Source: Neodiprion pinetum
Lineage: Eukaryota > Arthropoda > Insecta > Hymenoptera > Diprionidae
DNA: 64,000 bases
NCBI RefSeq assembly: GCF_021155775.2
Contig: NC_060232.1
Span: 36,199,089 to 36,263,088 of the forward strand
Reading direction: 5' to 3'
In this document: one piece after another, positions 1 to 14,001 of the stretch
Layout: every line of letters starts with the position of its first letter
How positions within the stretch are numbered: the stretch's first letter is position 1
Notes under the pieces: generated by a model
The model's database searches: none
Seen by the model: the letters and a program-made list of their open reading frames with translations, nothing else
Told to the model about the DNA's origin: nothing
Translations under genes and position numbers: made by a program

Positions 1-803
1 TAGCGTCACCCACGCCTACTGTATACTGATGTAGGCAATCGCGTATACACATATGCACACGTTGACACAGTATCAGGGTGATCAGGGTGTACGTTATGCT
101 ACACCAGTGTTCTGCATCCGTCATTGCTATTTATATGGTGCACGATAAAATTCCACACAATCTTCAATCGCAGTTAGTCAGAAGCAATTGACGTCCATGG
201 AGGCCTGCGGTTTCAACGCAGCTTTATCTTTTTTCTTCCGGATTGACGTTAAACGGGGAGTACCCGGGGACTTTCCTTTTGAATTACACAGCATAGAAGC
301 GCGAGTCCATTCGACTGTGGATAAACATGCATTGCGGACACGGGTGTCCGATCCTTGTTGCTGGTAGCTACGTGTAAATCATTTTATCGTGGGCGTGTAT
401 TGGAAACAAACTGATTTTACTAAGCCATCGGATTGTGGGGAACTAACTATAAGTGTGCATTAACAATTATCGCAATAATTTTGCGAAATTTCTACCCTTT
501 AGACTGATGGATACTCAAAAACCAATATGCCCTGTGATTCGGACCGTTATACCATCTCTGGTTATACGACGCTTCGCAGATGCCTGAGTGTAACGATGAC
601 CTCTTTTCAGTCTTCAAATCATTGAAAAATTGAAATTAAAGAAAACAACTTTCTTACGAACCAGAATATCATCATTCATGTGAATGTATGTGGGAATTAA
701 TTTTTTATTTTGGTACCCTGCCAGCTTGACGCAATTTTATGAGTATTTTGTTGAAAAAATTCTACAACATAACGTAGTTATAAAATACTTAAATCTGTTT
801 CAG
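1..803. other. Upstream region of ABCA copy 1; no gene seen
   Basis: I see no convincing coding sequence here. A 3' splice site (tttcag) ends at 803, just before the first coding exon of ABCA copy 1, so part of this stretch is probably 5' intron, and the leader exon(s) and promoter lie here or further upstream. A perfect kappaB-type decamer is at 267-276. No TATA box stands out. Confidence 0.5.
266..276 (+). promoter_or_regulatory. kappaB-like site
   Basis: GGGGACTTTCC matches the NF-kappaB/Rel consensus GGGRNYYYCC perfectly. Insect Rel proteins (Dorsal, Dif, Relish) bind related sites. It lies about 0.6 kb upstream of the ABCA copy 1 start codon. A single 10-bp match can occur by chance, so regulatory use is inference only. 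Confidence 0.2.
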
Positions 804-876
804 AGATATAAGGTACTAGATTTGAATAAAAGGCTTGAAAAAGTTATTGAAATTGTCAAGTTCAGAAGAAAGAAAA

Positions 877-3800
877 ATGGGTATTTCACTGCTAAACAAT
901 TTTTGCACAAGACTGAAACATTCGGGATTTCTCATATACAAAAATATCATAGTTCGCAAACGGCACTTAATTGGAACTCTTATTGAGATTTTATTACCGG
1001 CATGCATTGTTGCGACAATCCTTGCAGTCAGATCTAACTTAGATGTCGAACCTATACATGTTCGTAACAGCACATACTATGAAATGCGAACAAGTAGTGA
1101 GGTGGTACGGGATACCTCACGATCTCGTGTCCGTCTGTATTACAAACCACAAACTGAGCTGACGAAAAATCTCATGAGAAATGTGACAGAATGTATGGGC
1201 ATATTACCAAGTCGTAAGTATTTGTTCTTCCATACGATGTATGAAAAAATATATTTGCAATCAGAATGTTACTCTACATATTCATATTATTATCTGTTGG
1301 AATTTCAAATCATGAATTTTCCTGACTTTTATTACTCAAACTATCTCGGGACATTTGCTTGCTATATACCTTGTTATGTAGCATTAGTAAGGACCCTGGT
1401 GTCATTTAATATAAATATTCAAGCGGTAGAATGCGGGATAAAAAAATGGCAGATGAAAAAAAAGAAGAAAACACTTTCTAATAAAAGGAGCTGAACTCAA
1501 TGAAGGGAATTTGTAAGAAGAAGTTGCAAACATCATGACTGAAAAACTAGAACTAAACCGAAAGAGTATTTAAGAGCTAAAGTAAAAAAAAAAAAGTGGT
1601 AGATGACATCTACTATCAATTTTCAACATCGCCCAGATTTCAAGAAACTGGGCACAACAATAATTTCATCTGAGACCTTTTTCTAACAACTTTTTATAAT
1701 TTTACAGAACTCTCTGGCTTCAATTCGGAAGAAGTCATGCTGCACCATTATGAGACACAGCAAGCAACGGATTCATTAGTTAAAGTCCTTGCAATTGATT
1801 TTGATGATATGGATGACTTCTCTGATCCAAAAAAACTGATCTACACTATTCGATCATCACAGAAAATTCCAGATAAATTACTTGATGTTGATATCGAAGG
1901 CATAAGTACAGCATCGGATCACTTACTTGACGAGATTCCCGTTGTTGGTTTCCAGATTTGTTTGGACAATGCATTTATTGAAAGTAAAGCTCGCGATGGT
2001 GCAATTAAACCAATGGTATGGTTATTCAATTATATTTACTATTTTGATATGATGATTTTGTATCGATATGTAATATTGTTCACATCACATCTTCACACAT
2101 CTTCGGTCTTGATATTAAAGATAGTGAGGAGTAAGATTTTAGTTTATCATTATCTAATAAGTTGTTAGCCTTGTGTCAATTTTTATAAAAGTCGGTGAGG
2201 CAAGGGAGCAACAAAGACAGAATTTGAAGACTGAAGAAATTGCAACAACTAATGCTTATCATATGTATATCACCATAAAGATTATAAATTTTTCTTACAT
2301 ATTTGTTACAGGTTTCACTCCAAAAAATGCCATTTCCACCATATGATAAAGTTAATGCCAATGAACTTCAAATACAGAATGTGATTTGTAGAATTGGTGG
2401 ACTTATTTTCCTTGCAACAATCTACCTGATACCAACATATATCAGTGCAGAAAAATCCACTGGTGTAAATGTAAATATATCACTATATCTACAGTCGTTC
2501 TAAAATAAATAATTAAATTGAATTGCACTTGGTTATTACAACATCAACAAAACAGTACTTTGATTGAGAAGTATTGGCCAAAGTAATATCAAAAATATTA
2601 GGCAAGAGTGTTTAACATCGTTGGAATTATTTGGGAGTTGGAGAGTAATGGCGGAAAGAAGACCCACTTCTTCCTTCTCTGCCCTCCTGCTTCCGCCTTT
2701 TCTTGGGGCTGGTGGCACGAGGTCCCCCTGCTTGGTGTCGTCTTCATCTCGACATTTCCGGCACTAAAATTTGTCTTCGTTTTCAGAAGTTGATGATATG
2801 ATAACCACTTCGTCTTGAAGCGGTGTTTAAAATCGAACATGTTTTATGATTTTTCAGACTCTACTGAAAATAAATGGAATAAAATCATATCAAAATTTTC
2901 TAAGCTGGATAGCATGTGGCATGGTTTTTAGCATCATCATTGTTTCTTCAATTACCACAATTGTGAAATTGAATTTTCGATCTGACCAAAAACCGTTTTA
3001 CTATCACACTGACTGCTGCATAATTTGGCTAACACTTTTCATCAACCTTACTGCAATTTATGCCTTCTGTCTCCACCTGGCTACGTACTTCTCAAAAAGT
3101 AAGTATATTAAAAGCATGCTAACTTGCTGCACATTTCCCCGTATCTTTATAAATTTTACCACAACAGAGATTAAGATTTACAGTTTGTTCTAATTTGTTT
3201 TTTCTGATCTATTTCCTTTCGAAATTTCAGCATGGCTTGCACAACTAGTGGCAACAACGGTGTCTCTAATTATAAACATAACTGCAACCCAGTTTGAAAA
3301 CTATGATAAATCTACTTTTTTACCATGGATTGGATTTCTTTGCCCAACTACGGCTACTATGAGGATATTTGATGAGCTTAATAGGCGTGAAAATCAACGT
3401 GAGTAAGACGAACTTTATTCATAAAAATCACAATAAAAAAGTGCTTTTGATAAGTGCTACGTTTTTTACACTGTTGTCGACATTAAAAGGTGTTGGAGCA
3501 CAATGGAGTAACGTTCTTGAGACAACGCATCCAGCATTGAATTATTGGGGTAGTCTTGGCTTCATAATGTTATCGAACTTTATGGGAATAGTTTTCCATT
3601 TCATCCTCGCTGTATATCTGGATGCTGTACTACCGAGCAAATATGGTATCAATGAGACTCCGTTATTCTTCATCAAGGTTTGTATCGTCTTCTGTAAGTG
3701 AATCTGATTGATTGGAATATGTGAATGATTATACTACTATTGGCTATACAATTTATACTCAATGATCTGAAAGTGTGAGATGGAAATAATATTGAAATAT

Positions 3801-6800
3801 AATCATCACAAATTTGTTAAAATACATTACAAAACCTGTACAAGTTCGTTGTGTTAGAATTTATTTGACTTTCGTAAGTTATACTGTATTTTTTTCAACA
3901 GTATTTTAAGAAGAACAAGGTGTGCAGCTCTTCTGAAAGTACACGTATGCTTAATCCAGTTCTAGAACCAGAAATATATGAACATGTTGCTGATAATAGC
4001 TTGTATCCTGGGGTAAAACTGACACAGTTGGTGAAACGATTTATACGTGGAATTATCAAACGAAATGTAAGACACAGTACAATCTGAAAATTTTCAAAAT
4101 ACGAACTATTTTTAGAAATACAGTAATCAAATATATGTTTATGATCAACCGATTTTCTTGCTGACAATGAATTTATTTGATCGAATCTGAAATATATTGA
4201 ATATGGTTGTAATCGAACCGCTTAGAAACAGTTGAATGCTGTCACAGATTGTATTGAATTGAATTGATTGTATAAAACTTTCAATGTGTTTAGACAATCA
4301 AAGCAGTTCAAGGACTCAGTTTGGAATTTTACAAGGGGCAGATCACTGCTTTGCTGGGTCACAATGGTGCTGGAAAAAGTACAACATTTGCAGTCTTGAC
4401 TGGTAATTTTTTGTGTACTATTTTTAAAACGATTCGATTACATATTTAATACAGTTATTGGAGGAATAATAGCACCGTTTAATATATAACTTGATAACGT
4501 TTGTGCACCTGAAGGTTTGACATCACCCTCATCGGGAAGTGTGGAAATTAATGGCAAAGATATAACTGCGGATATTGATGGGATCAGAAGTGATTTGGGC
4601 GTATGTCTTCAAGAAAATACCATGTTCCCAGATTTAACTGTAGTCGAACAGCTCCGAATAGTTGGTTTGGTGAGTCATACATCTATTTTTCACTGACATT
4701 CTTATTGATTCTAATAATCAACTAGCTTTAAAACCCTCGCTCGCTAAAGCTCGCTCGGGGTCGGATGCCTAGTGTAGCTGGTTTTTGTGTTCGTGCGCTC
4801 GCTTACTCGTTGTCAGTGTTTTACCAGATGATACGAGATTCAGCAGATACCTCACGCCCCAGCTGCTTGAGGATTGTTCAATGGGTAATAAATGTTAGTC
4901 CGCTAGTCCGGGAAGTGGAGTTTTACCAGGTAGCGTACCTGGAACGCAGAAACTACGTAGTGTTTGTCTTGAAAGTCTTGAGGATCCGACGACCTGCCAT
5001 CTGAGAATGAGTGCAAATGCTGGTTAAATAATAGGCTGGACTTCTTTCAACAAACTTACATTTAACAACGAAAAGACGAAAGCCGTTGTCTTCGGATCTT
5101 CTTATTTTGTCATTAGACTTTCACACATGGCTGGCAAACAAATTGCACTTCATGGCATCAGGTTGAAACTCGAGTCATCTGTGCGCTTATTGAGTCAGTA
5201 TCACTTATTGACGTCCTAAATCCTGGGTACGGAGAAGATTTTTCATTTTAATCAAATTTGGATGTCAATATCTTCAAAATTGAAGTACAGATTTCATTAA
5301 GATTTGTAGAACAAGGTCGGATGGGGAAGATCTCTCAGGCCTGTGAGTTTAAAAACATGTACTCATTCTGGAGATATGACACCCTCACTTCGGGTAGAAG
5401 TTGGGCCGGATAAAAGACTTTTGCCGGCCTATGGACACTTGGCAGCGATTTGCTTCTGTGAATCTTGATATTACGGTTACTCACTGATTAATTAAATGAA
5501 TTCATTACAGCTGAAGCAAAAAGACCGAACCAGAAAAGAGTTGATGGCAGAAATCGACGAATTATTGAAAAAGATGGATATGGAAGAGAAACGAGATGTT
5601 ATGCCAGACGAACTCTCCGGTGGTCAGAAAAGACGACTATGCCTAGCTATGGCACTTATTGGCAATGCTTCTGTGAGTTGTGAATTCGTTCATCATCACT
5701 GATATTTGTAATTTATATCTACCGTCCACAGCAAGGCTGTGAAAATAGTAAACAAATGCAGTTGACTTAGTGAAACTTTCCTTCCTAGACTATATTCTTA
5801 GATGAACCAACATCGGGTATGGATCCAGAAACACAGAGAGGGACATGGGACACTATATTGGTAATAATTTTCATTGAAATCAATTTGCCATATACCTATT
5901 TGCTTGTTTTATTCTCACTAAAGTTTGATTTCGCTAAAACACTGTTAGTATCAAATCAACTAATTATTAAATGATGTTCATGTTGATAACTACTGGTGAA
6001 AATAATTGCGCTATAATAATTGTTTTCACTTAGAAATACCGTGATCAAAAAACGATTATAATTACGACACACAGTATGGAGGAAGCTGACGTTCTGGGTG
6101 ATCGAATTGCAATCATGGATTCAGGAAAACTGAAGTGTTATGGTTCACCGATGTACCTTAAAAAATGCTATGGTGACTATATTGGCAACTTCACGAAAAT
6201 ATGTGATAATTTTATAAAAGTAATATAGGTCATTGATCATTATCATAACTTGATGACAATTTAGGGCACAATCATCATGAAATAACGCTGTCAACAACAT
6301 CAAATTACGACATAGACAAAATTCGAGAGCTGGTTGGTAGCGATGCATCGATAAATGTGACTCAGCACGGCAGAATTGTTATAAACCTTCCATTTACCAG
6401 CTCTTTACCGGAAATTTTGGACAGTATGGAAAATCAAAAAGCAAAGTTGGGAATTACTGGTCTCAGTGTGTCAATAATAACTTTGGAACAAGTTTTCTTA
6501 AGGTATATTATAATTATTATACGCTGTATGTCTCATATTGGTAATATTATATTAAATATTCTATATAATAAAGGGCTGCCGATAATGAAGAAATAGCAAA
6601 TAAGTCGGAAGATAATGTTGATGGGAAAGTAGCACAAGATTTAAGAGGGTACGAATATTTGACAGGTTGGGACCTTACTTGGCAAATGATTTACGCGTTG
6701 TTAGCAAAGAAAATGACCTATTTCAAAGCTAACAAGGGTGTGAGTCTAGCACTCGTAAGTTTTGTTTTTTTATTCTACATCTGTGTTCGGATGATCATAG

Positions 6801-9800
6801 TATAGTCTTTTTTTATAAATAACAACAAACCTGTTTAAATTGTGTTCTTACTAATTTTACCCTGCTAATGAAAACAAATAACATGACCATAATGATCTTG
6901 CAGGTGTGTGGAACTCTGATAGCGATATTATTGCCGCTTGTTTTCAACCCAGCTGATTATGGGAAAAAACAAAATTTACGGATCGAGCTTCGAACATATA
7001 AAAGTCCAGAAGTGATGATACACTCCGGAGATGAAACTTTAGGGAATATGTATAAGAAGATAATTGAAAACCAGGGTGCTAAAATCGATGTCACTGAAGC
7101 TGGAGTCTCTCTGAGCAAAGGTATATAATGTATTCTTAGATAATTTACATTTTTCATGACTAAAATAAGTAAAATAATACAAATAAATTGAAGCACGTAA
7201 TATACAGAAACTGTTAGGTGCGTACGCAAAACCAAGCTTAAGTATCTTTTAAATGAAGTTTTTAAATTAATCATTGTGAAGAAAATCGTTTGAAGAACAA
7301 GTTTTTTCAACTTTAAAATATGCTCGACCTGAATTTTCAAACCTATGTATGCATGTGTATAGAACCAATTATTTACATATAAGTATATTAAGTAGACAAT
7401 GCCGTACAGAACTTGTATAATTTCGTCTCTGTTAATTTATTAAATGGTTTTTCTTCGCAGGGTTACTATCCAGAGCTCTAAAAGATATGACATACTATAA
7501 AACTCGAATGATTGTCTCAGCTGAATTTAACTCAAGTGTGTCAGTAAATGGTTTATATTCTGGCGGAGCGACATTAAGTGCTCCAATAGTCTTGAATACC
7601 ATGTCAAATTTACTGTTGAAGATAGTGGCGGGCGATCAATATTCAATCGATGCAAGTATCGGCCAATTGCCTCGATCGTTAGTGCAAGATGCACAGAAGA
7701 GAATGGAGAATAAAGTTGAAATGCTAATGAGAAACATTTTATTCATGGCAATATTTGTTCACGTTGTTGCTTTGTTCGTCATACATCCGCTACTTGAGAA
7801 TAGCACAAGATTTAAACAGTTACAGCAGATGGCTGGTGTTTCGCCTTTTACATACTGGGGAACAATGTTTCTGGTTGATTATGGATTTTATATATTAGTG
7901 TCATTATTCGCCGTTTTTGGTATTGTTTGTAGGGATTTTTTCGATCACTTGTCAGCTGTATTTTTCTCAGAATGTGGTGAGTTAGGCTTACTATAATTTC
8001 TATTCATTTCATAATTTCCATCTATAACGTAAAACACATGTTTTCAGGAGGGGTTTTACTTCTGTTATTTCTGCTTTTTGGTATCAATGCTTTACTCTTG
8101 GCTTACATACATAGTTTCATGAAGAAACGATTCCATGTTGTGTATTCAATTTTGAGTGGAATACCATTATTAATAGGTGAGCTTATACTTAAACTGCTTG
8201 TGTTATGCAAATCAAAACTTGTGACCATTTGAGGGTCTATAACTTTTTTTTCGGAATTCATATAATCATTAAAGAATTTTTTTTTAATTATAACATATTT
8301 CCTCATTATGTTTTACAGTATTTATCATTGTTCCACTACATGAAGTGTTATCCTACATGGATAATGTTAAATGGGCAAATGTAATTCAGCGCAGAATGTT
8401 TTCTTTGGCACCTGTCATCAGTTTTGTTTTTGGATGTATGAAGTGGGAAGAAATAGCATTCAAAAATGCAAGGTGCCGAGCAATGCCTAAACTTTCAACT
8501 GCCATTGCTTGTGATACTAATGACTACTGTTGTGGTATGGGATAATTTTCAACAAATTATTTGGGACCTTGTTCCTAACCGTTTTCCATGGAAAAATATT
8601 AAACAGATTTCTGATTTCAGCACTGAAGTGTTCTGATGGATATTGCGAAAATCCGTTACCATTTTTGGGTGATTTTAGTGAACAAGGCGGAATCAAAGAG
8701 TATATTGTGTATTTATTATTCACCCCGATTATTCTGGTGGGCATCCTTTATTTACTAGAGCAGCAGACGTTTGCAAAATTGCGATCAAAATTCCAAGTAA
8801 CGAACCACCACTCAAAGCGTTATTCTGATGAAACAATAGACAGGAAAGTCGAAGAAGAAAAAAGAATCGTATGCCAAGAAATTAATAACATTAACAGAGG
8901 TATTGATTAGTATGAGTAGTGTTCAATTGTTTACTAGAATAAATGATGTGTCAGTACTAGTACTCATTTTAAAGTAACACATCAAAGTACATGTGTTAAT
9001 TCAACATGGGAAATAAAATATATTTCGATCCAATTAGAAACTGGTTCATTATAATTTTTTCTCAGGGTCATCTGAATTTAATTCTGAGATCAAGAATGTC
9101 TTTCTGGCATCTGGACTGAGCAAACATTACGGAAAAGTGGAAGCTGTCAAAGAAGTTAGTTTCAGAGTATTGAGGAACGAGTGTTTCGGATTGTTAGGTG
9201 TGAATGGTGCTGGGAAAAGTTCTACTTTCCGAATGTTAGTTGGTGAAGAAATCCCGAATAGTGGTATTCTTTACCGTGGTCGCTACAGCAGTAATTCCGA
9301 TCGAACCAAGGTAAAGAATAGCATGTCTCTTCATATTTTTTTAAAATCTACTACTCATACAACTTCAGAATCATAAAGCATAATAAATAATAAGAATTGA
9401 AAATTATTGTCAGTAGAATTTGGTGTTACGTATGTGTTAATTTTGCGTATTTCTTTGAATCTTGTATGAAAATTGGTATCAGTAAAGAGTTACAGATAAT
9501 GTAACTTGACAGTGCACAAAATAGAGGGCAGTAACACTTATTATTCGATTATTTATGAAATTTTACTTTTTTAGTATTTGGCTGGAATGGGCTATTGTCC
9601 TCAAACTGATGCCTTGATTCCATGTCTTAATGCAGTGGAACAGTTGACCCTTTTTGCCCGTCTGAGAGGCATCCCAAAACATGAGGTGGCGTCAGAGGTT
9701 TACTCGTGGATTAACAAGCTGCGTAAGTATAATTATCGCAATTGATTTCGAACTTGTAGGAATACTATTGTTAAATTATTAAAATGGTTTGCACGTTTTA

Positions 9801-10788
9801 AAATAGTAAAATGAGATGAGTGAAATTTTTCTGCAACGATTTTAGTTAAGTCGGTACTTTGAGGCTAATTCACACATTCTAATGTATAGAATTGACCAAA
9901 CATGCAACAAAACCAAGTGGGGATTATAGTGGTGGAAATAAACGGCGCTTAAATATTGCAATTGCACTAATTGCAAATCCTGAACTGGTTTTGTTGGATG
10001 AGCCAACGACTGGTGTCGATCCAGCCGCCAAAAGATTAGTATGGACTGTTCTTCAAAATTGCCAAGCATCTGGCCAAGCCATCATACTTACGTCCCACAG
10101 GTATACATAATGAAACAATTTTCATGATTTTAGATACGTATTTGAATGTCCAATCAAGAAACACTTTTTACAAAGAAATGGGCTATTTCAGGGCTTTGTC
10201 ATTTATGATTTTATTGGAAAGTAAATTCGTGTAATAAAAAAATCGTCTCTGAACCAAAATCATTCATTTTTAGTATGGCGGAATGCGAAGTTCTGTGTAA
10301 TCGTTTAGTGATAATGGCGAAAGGTCAACTAGTATGTGTCGGAGCTAGTCAGGAGTTGAAAGAACGTTTTGTAGCAGGCTTCAATATCACAATCAAACTG
10401 GATCCGCGACGAACCGAACACAATTGCACGAGAATTAAGAAAAAAATAGAAACGAATTTCATCTGTCGATTAATAGATGAGCACCCTGTAAGTCAAACTA
10501 GTTATTCAGTTTCTGTTGAACATTTCAATAAAAAATAACTCCAAATAATATATATTGCCTTAATTATTTTAGGGATACTTATTCTACCATGTGACTGACC
10601 CGCAAGCGACTTGGGTGAAGATGTTTGGGACAATGAACGATATCCAATCGGTACACCAATGTGTCGAAGATTTCACTGTATCTACGTCTACGTTGGAACA
10701 ACTGTTTATGCAGTTTGCCAGGCCTACAGACTCTACGACGCAATATCACATACAATCGGAAACTGCAGCCGAAGAAAGTTGTGTCTAA
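877..10788 (+). CDS. ABCA-family (ABCA3-like) lipid transporter, copy 1
   Basis: Full-length ATP-binding cassette subfamily A transporter, expected to move phospholipid or sterol across a membrane using ATP. The 24 coding exons are 877-1213, 1708-2015, 2312-2470, 2858-3098, 3231-3398, 3490-3677, 3902-4066, 4294-4402, 4515-4669, 5511-5672, 5789-5860, 6034-6172, 6265-6502, 6574-6754, 6904-7120, 7461-7976, 8048-8176, 8319-8534, 8621-8899, 9066-9310, 9575-9722, 9890-10100, 10274-10487 and 10573-10788. They join in frame to 1670 residues; human ABCA3 is about 1700. Layout is TMD1 with a first helix near residues 33-53, NBD1, TMD2, NBD2. NBD1 has Walker A GHNGAGKST (544-552), signature LSGGQ (645-649), Walker B IFLDEP (from 666) and H-loop His701. 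NBD2 has Walker A GVNGAGKSS (1371-1379), YSGGN (1470-1474) and LLDEP. The start could instead be the in-frame ATG at 835; 877 matches copy 2 better. The NBD1 Q-loop reads CLQEN where copy 2 has CPQEN. AATAAA at 11643 is the first clear polyadenylation signal. The exact lipid and membrane are unknown. Confidence 0.93.
2640..2775. repeat. GC-rich block in intron 3 of ABCA copy 1
   Basis: A short GC-rich stretch lies inside an otherwise AT-rich intron and is open on both strands. It is absent from the matching intron of copy 2. It has no recognisable protein and is followed by an ordinary splice acceptor at 2857. It may be a small inserted repeat, but no terminal repeats were found. Confidence 0.25.
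4735..5475 (+). mobile_element. Decayed non-LTR retrotransposon fragment in intron 9
   Basis: The intron between exons 9 and 10 of ABCA copy 1 is 841 bp; its counterpart in copy 2 is 162 bp. The extra DNA differs in composition. The frame 5046-5219 reads NKLTFNNEKTKAVVFGS and later IALHGIRL. This resembles the stretch after the YADD box in jockey/CR1-type reverse transcriptases, where N-LxLN-KTK-xVxFG is followed by a beta strand and a VKxLG motif. An upstream WLNN motif is in another frame, so at least one frameshift is present. Stops interrupt the rest. The exact ends and clade are not determined, and there is no active element here. Confidence 0.5.
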
Positions 10789-13700
10789 GGTTAACCTTAC
10801 TGGTATAAAATATAAAAGAGTAGATCTATTCTTGCTGTTAGCTGACATCTTGACTTGCAGTTGAATAGCAGTTTTTTTTACAAGATCCCAAAGTTCATGT
10901 TAATCCCTGTATGTGTATATCAAATTGGGGTTTTACATACAAATTTTATAACTATTTAATTGCGCTTACTTTAACTATAACTGTAAAAGATCTAATAATC
11001 TCAAACAATAATTGAAACGTTAATCGTAATAATGGTAACTTACGTAAATATATTTTGTAGGATGTTGATTGATAGTACACTTGTATCAAGAAATCGAAAC
11101 AGCGAAATATGTATCATTCCTTTTGTTAGGAAACGACTGGTAAAGTCAAGCTTTATGTTTTCTTGTTTCCATTACTTCTCATAAGTGTACTCTCAAAAAT
11201 TGCATTTAAGGCAGATCTGTACTATTTTTAGTTTTTCATTAACTTTACAAATTTATTGTAAGATCATTAGTTCTTTTTGTTTGTTTCCACGGAAATAAGG
11301 TATTATACTTGTGCCTAAACTTCAGCCCTAAAATTATTACATTAAAATCATTGCGTAGCTTGAAGGGCTTGAAGGTGAAGTATCTTTGGAATTTTTGGAC
11401 ATCTCTCATATGTTCAAATTTTGTCAACACTTCATACCTAAACGAGACAACAAACTTTGGCAGAACTATGTTTGTACGAAAGTTTGAATGAAGCTATAGT
11501 GCACCTGTATTTTGAATTCAATTACGATTAGGCATGTACATTGAAGTTTTTTTTCAGGGAGAAGGGGAATACAGAGAGTGTGGATAAGCGAGAGCTTTTA
11601 TATTTTTTGGATGATCAAAATATCGATGTTTGTATGCATTGAAATAAAAAGATAACATTGAACAAAAACAAAAAATTCAAACAAACCGAAACGTTCTGAT
11701 GTGTGATATGTTTAAGGTATTGATACTGTATACATACAGCTTTTGTGATTTTACCCGTAATGAATGATTAACAAATAAATGCGATAAATTTACGTCAGAA
11801 CTTGAAGTTAAATCAGAATTAATTTGAACACCGAAATTACGCGGCTGTAAAAATGCTGGAGTTGGAGAACGTTCATACAAAAGGCATATTCTTCAAACGA
11901 GTAATGATTGAATGTACTATGATTTCAGCTTATTTCATTTGATTTGAAGTGACTGTGGGATTGCAGGAACTGCGAGGATGACTTCGAGGAAAGTATTCAA
12001 GGGACCTAACATGACAGGTGACTTACAAATGCGGTCTCAATTTTTTTCCCCCAAAATTCTGGCCTTGAGGATCATTACGATTAAAGCCAGTATAAAAATA
12101 ATAGATAGTATGTCCACTGATAGATTAGATTAACAATCATGATTGATGAGTCGTCTGGTACTTCTTTATATTGACATATTGATCTTTGGATGGGTTGAGC
12201 GAAATGCGCGTGCCCGTGAATCGGTCAGAATCCAACACGATAAAACGTGTGTACAGATGTTCCGTCAGCGTAGATCAGAGATACGTTGCAAATCGAGTGC
12301 GAATAAATGAAAAATATTGTATCTACTAGAATTTGACCCATTATAATAATTAGCGGAATACTCCCAAGAATTCACGAAATGACTCCCAACCTAATATTTT
12401 CATGGAATATATCATAAAATTGTGTTGAAACGTTGCGTGGTTGACATGTTTCTCCAACAACAGCTTGACCTTGAGTCTCTCGCCGGCGGCCTTTGTCGGA
12501 GGCTTTCACCCTCATTGAGTTGAAACTGTCATCAGCAACGAGGGTGGCCTGCGGTGGCGCATGCCTAGGTAAAATTGATAACATAATTAGGTTGACGACT
12601 GTCACTAGACACGGATAACATGGTCTATAAGCTCTAAGGTTACATGCTATCTCTCTTATGCCTAGTGTCACGCTTGTACACCCTCAACCCTTTATTCATT
12701 CGATGTCGCCGCAGCTTTGCAATGCGAGCAGAGCCCTTGCAAATTGATACATTTTACTGGTTGGAATTAAGGGATGACAACGCAACGCACGATACCGCCG
12801 GGGTGGATCAATGTGCCGATATTCTTCAGGGATAAGAACTTTTGGCGTTTCGTAATGGGAGTGAGGTGGATCAGGTATATTGTAGTTCTAAAATTAATTA
12901 AAATATTCAAAACCATGCCCATTCACTGTACGCAAATAATTATTATTAGTCGATTCTGTAACAATAAAGTTACTGTTACACCTGAATTGTCTGCCAATTT
13001 TTCCTTTGACATTATAATGCCAATCTTGCAATTTTCACCCATACTTTTTTAAATATCTATTTTTATCCAAATACAAGTCTTATGTAAACGTTTCGATTGT
13101 GTCTATTACCTATCAAATTTCTTCAAGTGAAAATTCGATGTAATTGATGCATTGTATCTTGACTGGTGGATCTACGAGTTTCTTATCACTTAATTGATAA
13201 TGTAGTTATGAATCATAAATTTCCTGAGAAGTATTGGCACTGAAATTGCAATATCACGTTGCAAAGCTTATGTCGGATTGAGTTCTACATCGTGTAAAAG
13301 CTTATGGAATAATAATTTTTTTTATACGAATCTCAGCTCTGGAACTTGCGATTATACATTCTGCAATGTTATTGTTTTCAATGCCTTTCCTAATACTTAA
13401 TAATGTAGTGTACAGCAAGTTTAACCTTTAGAGGGTTGGCTGGCTATTTTTGGAGCCAGCAGTTAACTCGGAAACTACACCGGACATGTTACCATATCTT
13501 ATCAGTAAATCGACAAAGCGGACATCGATCATAAATTCTGTTGGATTTGTCAGCAAGATCCTGACCGTGCGGCAGTTAAACGTGCAGTGTACTTTAGTGC
13601 GGGAGTATACATTCACATAAAACAAACGAGTGTAGACAAAATTAATTTTTGAATTCCTACAATTATACCCTGCACAAAATTTTTGTGCCATTGATGCATT

Positions 13701-13977
13701 TTCTGTATAGGTAGTGTTGTCGGTAATTCTTTGTCACCGATTCAGCTTCTAATAAATTATTAATCCAACCTTGTCTAGCTTTCCTAGAAGTCATCAATAA
13801 TCATGAATTATTTATAACATCGTTTGTGCACATAAACTGAGACATTAAAAGAACGATTCTTTGCACGTATGTATAAGTAATTATGAATGACGAATTTTAT
13901 TGTTTTTATCCTTGTAGTGCTGTATTGTTAACGTAATAGTTCAGGTGGCTTGCTCAATTCCTTTCAGTACGACGTTA
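10789..13977. other. Spacer between the two ABCA genes
   Basis: About 3.2 kb. The first 0.9 kb is likely the 3' UTR of copy 1, with AATAAA at 11643-11648. A more GC-rich patch at about 12.45-12.85 kb, with a possible donor (CTAG/GTAAAA) near 12570, could be the promoter or leader exon of copy 2. A polypyrimidine-rich acceptor ending at 13977 precedes the copy 2 start. The 99-codon frame on the - strand at 12372-12671 has no recognisable features and I do not call it. Confidence 0.45.
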
Positions 13978-14001
13978 TTCTACAAACATATTTACACCAA
14001 G

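Noticed and set aside
835..876. Earlier ATG for ABCA copy 1
   Set aside because: It is in frame and not excluded, but the ATG at 877 aligns with the copy 2 start; recorded as an alternative.
13945..14001. Earlier ATG for ABCA copy 2
   Set aside because: It lies upstream of a polypyrimidine-rich 3' splice site ending at 13977, so it is likely intronic.
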